Shown one piece after another: positions 63,483-64,000 of a stretch of DNA of 64,000 bases. The first letter of the stretch is position 1. Every line of letters starts with the position of its first letter. The position numbers and the translations under genes are program-made. Below the pieces are notes generated by a model, which worked only from the letters and a program-made list of their open reading frames with translations, did no database searches and was not told the DNA's origin. This DNA comes from Brassica napus (taxonomy: Eukaryota > Streptophyta > Magnoliopsida > Brassicales > Brassicaceae), in contig NC_063443.1 of assembly GCF_020379485.1 (NCBI RefSeq), forward strand, positions 18,781,531 to 18,845,530, in the 5' to 3' direction.

Positions 63483-63765
63483 GAGGAAAGAACCTGAAGA
63501 AGAGAGTTGGTAGCGTAACTATTGTGTCCATCACCTCCCCTCATACTTAAGATACTCACGTCAGTGTAATTACTACTCTCTTCATCCCCTTTGTTCATCT
63601 CATTTCCACTCTGCTCATCACACCTGCATCGATTGCATGTATAGACAAATACATGGATAAATGCATACATATATGTCAAATTAGCATATACAATCGTGTA
63701 ATGTGAAGATGAATTTGTGAGAAGGACCTTGAGGAAGAAATCGAACGGGTGAATCTTGAATTCAT
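61532..63765 (-). CDS. SABATH carboxyl methyltransferase, copy 4
   Basis: Five exons in one frame: 63728-63765, 63494-63623, 62357-62749, 61977-62234 and 61532-61888, giving 391 aa. It starts [35 protein letters not shown] and LNDLPGNDFNTTF are the SAM-binding parts. The acceptor-site stretch differs most among the copies: [20 protein letters not shown] and CSVNYLSKVP (Asn-Tyr where His-Trp is common). One residue is lost in the cap region (KEENRESCRAKPG) relative to copies 2 and 3. Intron 2 is enlarged by a MULE-like element and an (AT)n array. The frame is intact, so probably functional; the changed pocket could mean a different substrate. Confidence 0.87.
62835..63292. mobile_element. MULE-like element in intron 2 of SABATH copy 4
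   Basis: The left end (GATAGCACTTTTTTTGCC ... AAATATACACTTATAC) matches an end of the element at 54723-55242, and the right end is its diverged inverse. The middle holds GGTTAGAGTTGAGGGATTAG and GTGGGGTTTAAAA, the same internal text. Ends are approximate. Confidence 0.5.
63427..63479. repeat. (AT)n microsatellite, 53 bp
   Basis: An uninterrupted AT dinucleotide array lies 14 bases from the exon 2 donor of SABATH copy 4. It is likely polymorphic in length. Confidence 0.95.
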
Positions 63766-64000
63766 TTCGCGCACTGTTTAAAGAAAATTATTGAAAACTG
63801 AGAACTATAACAATATGATATGTTTTTTGAGGGAGGCTACTCCTCATTCAATTTATATCTCGAATGTGGGACATGTCGTCTTCAATGTGAAACACGCAAA
63901 ATGTGAAAAAATCCTATCGAAATCTCTAGAGACTTATGAGAATGATTGCTACGGAAGATGAATCTGCCGACTGATTTTTTGTTTTTATCTTGAAAAATCC
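63766..64000 (-). promoter_or_regulatory. Duplicated promoter of SABATH copy 4
   Basis: GAGGGAGGCTACTCCTCATT, an ATATAAA box (63852-63858) and GTGGGACATGTCGTC match the copy 2 and copy 3 upstream regions. The window ends inside this segment. Confidence 0.5.

Overview
The window is plant nuclear DNA from a Brassicaceae species, most likely a Brassica. The genes have many short GT-AG introns and AT-rich spacers, and their products closely match Arabidopsis chromosome 5 proteins. From memory of that map, the order runs from about At5g04490 down to At5g04360: VTE5, a large GT4-type glycosyltransferase, SIAMESE, a RING protein, a DUF1997 protein, the KH protein BTR1, a membrane-tethered NAC factor, a ZAT-type zinc finger, then SABATH methyltransferases and a limit-dextrinase fragment. 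Locus names come from recalled synteny and were not searched. All splice sites were placed by hand by requiring GT-AG borders and an unbroken reading frame.

Layout. Positions 1-8.7 kb hold the first three VTE5 exons (minus, cut by the window edge) and a 14-exon glycosyltransferase (plus). Positions 8.7-16.5 kb hold SIM, with a LINE remnant upstream and a 5'-truncated LINE downstream. Positions 16.5-31.2 kb hold the RING gene (minus), then DUF1997 (minus) and BTR1 (plus), which share a compact divergent promoter. Positions 31.5-36.3 kb are an accessory island: a decayed gene fragment, long degenerate TTGTACAACT-like repeat fields, a hAT-type MITE and a 100-N assembly gap. A frameshifted histone-H2A-like gene lies just beyond it. 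Positions 37.7-42.1 kb hold the NAC and zinc-finger genes (both minus). Positions 43.3-44.7 kb hold a hAT-like element and a tRNA-derived SINE with clear target-site duplications.

Positions 45.3-63.8 kb hold four tandem SABATH carboxyl methyltransferase genes, all on minus, each with five exons and apparently intact frames (391-393 aa). Copies 2-4 share first exon and promoter and look like recent duplicates. Copy 1 has a different first exon, about 4.6 kb upstream of exon 2, and that intron carries a complete 3,033-bp non-autonomous CACTA transposon. A broken limit-dextrinase exon sits between copies 3 and 4. Mobile elements also lie in introns of copies 2, 3 and 4.

A recurring small-scale pattern is a set of very short A-rich (or T-rich) insertions flanked by 8-16 bp direct repeats, which look like ultra-short retroposition scars.
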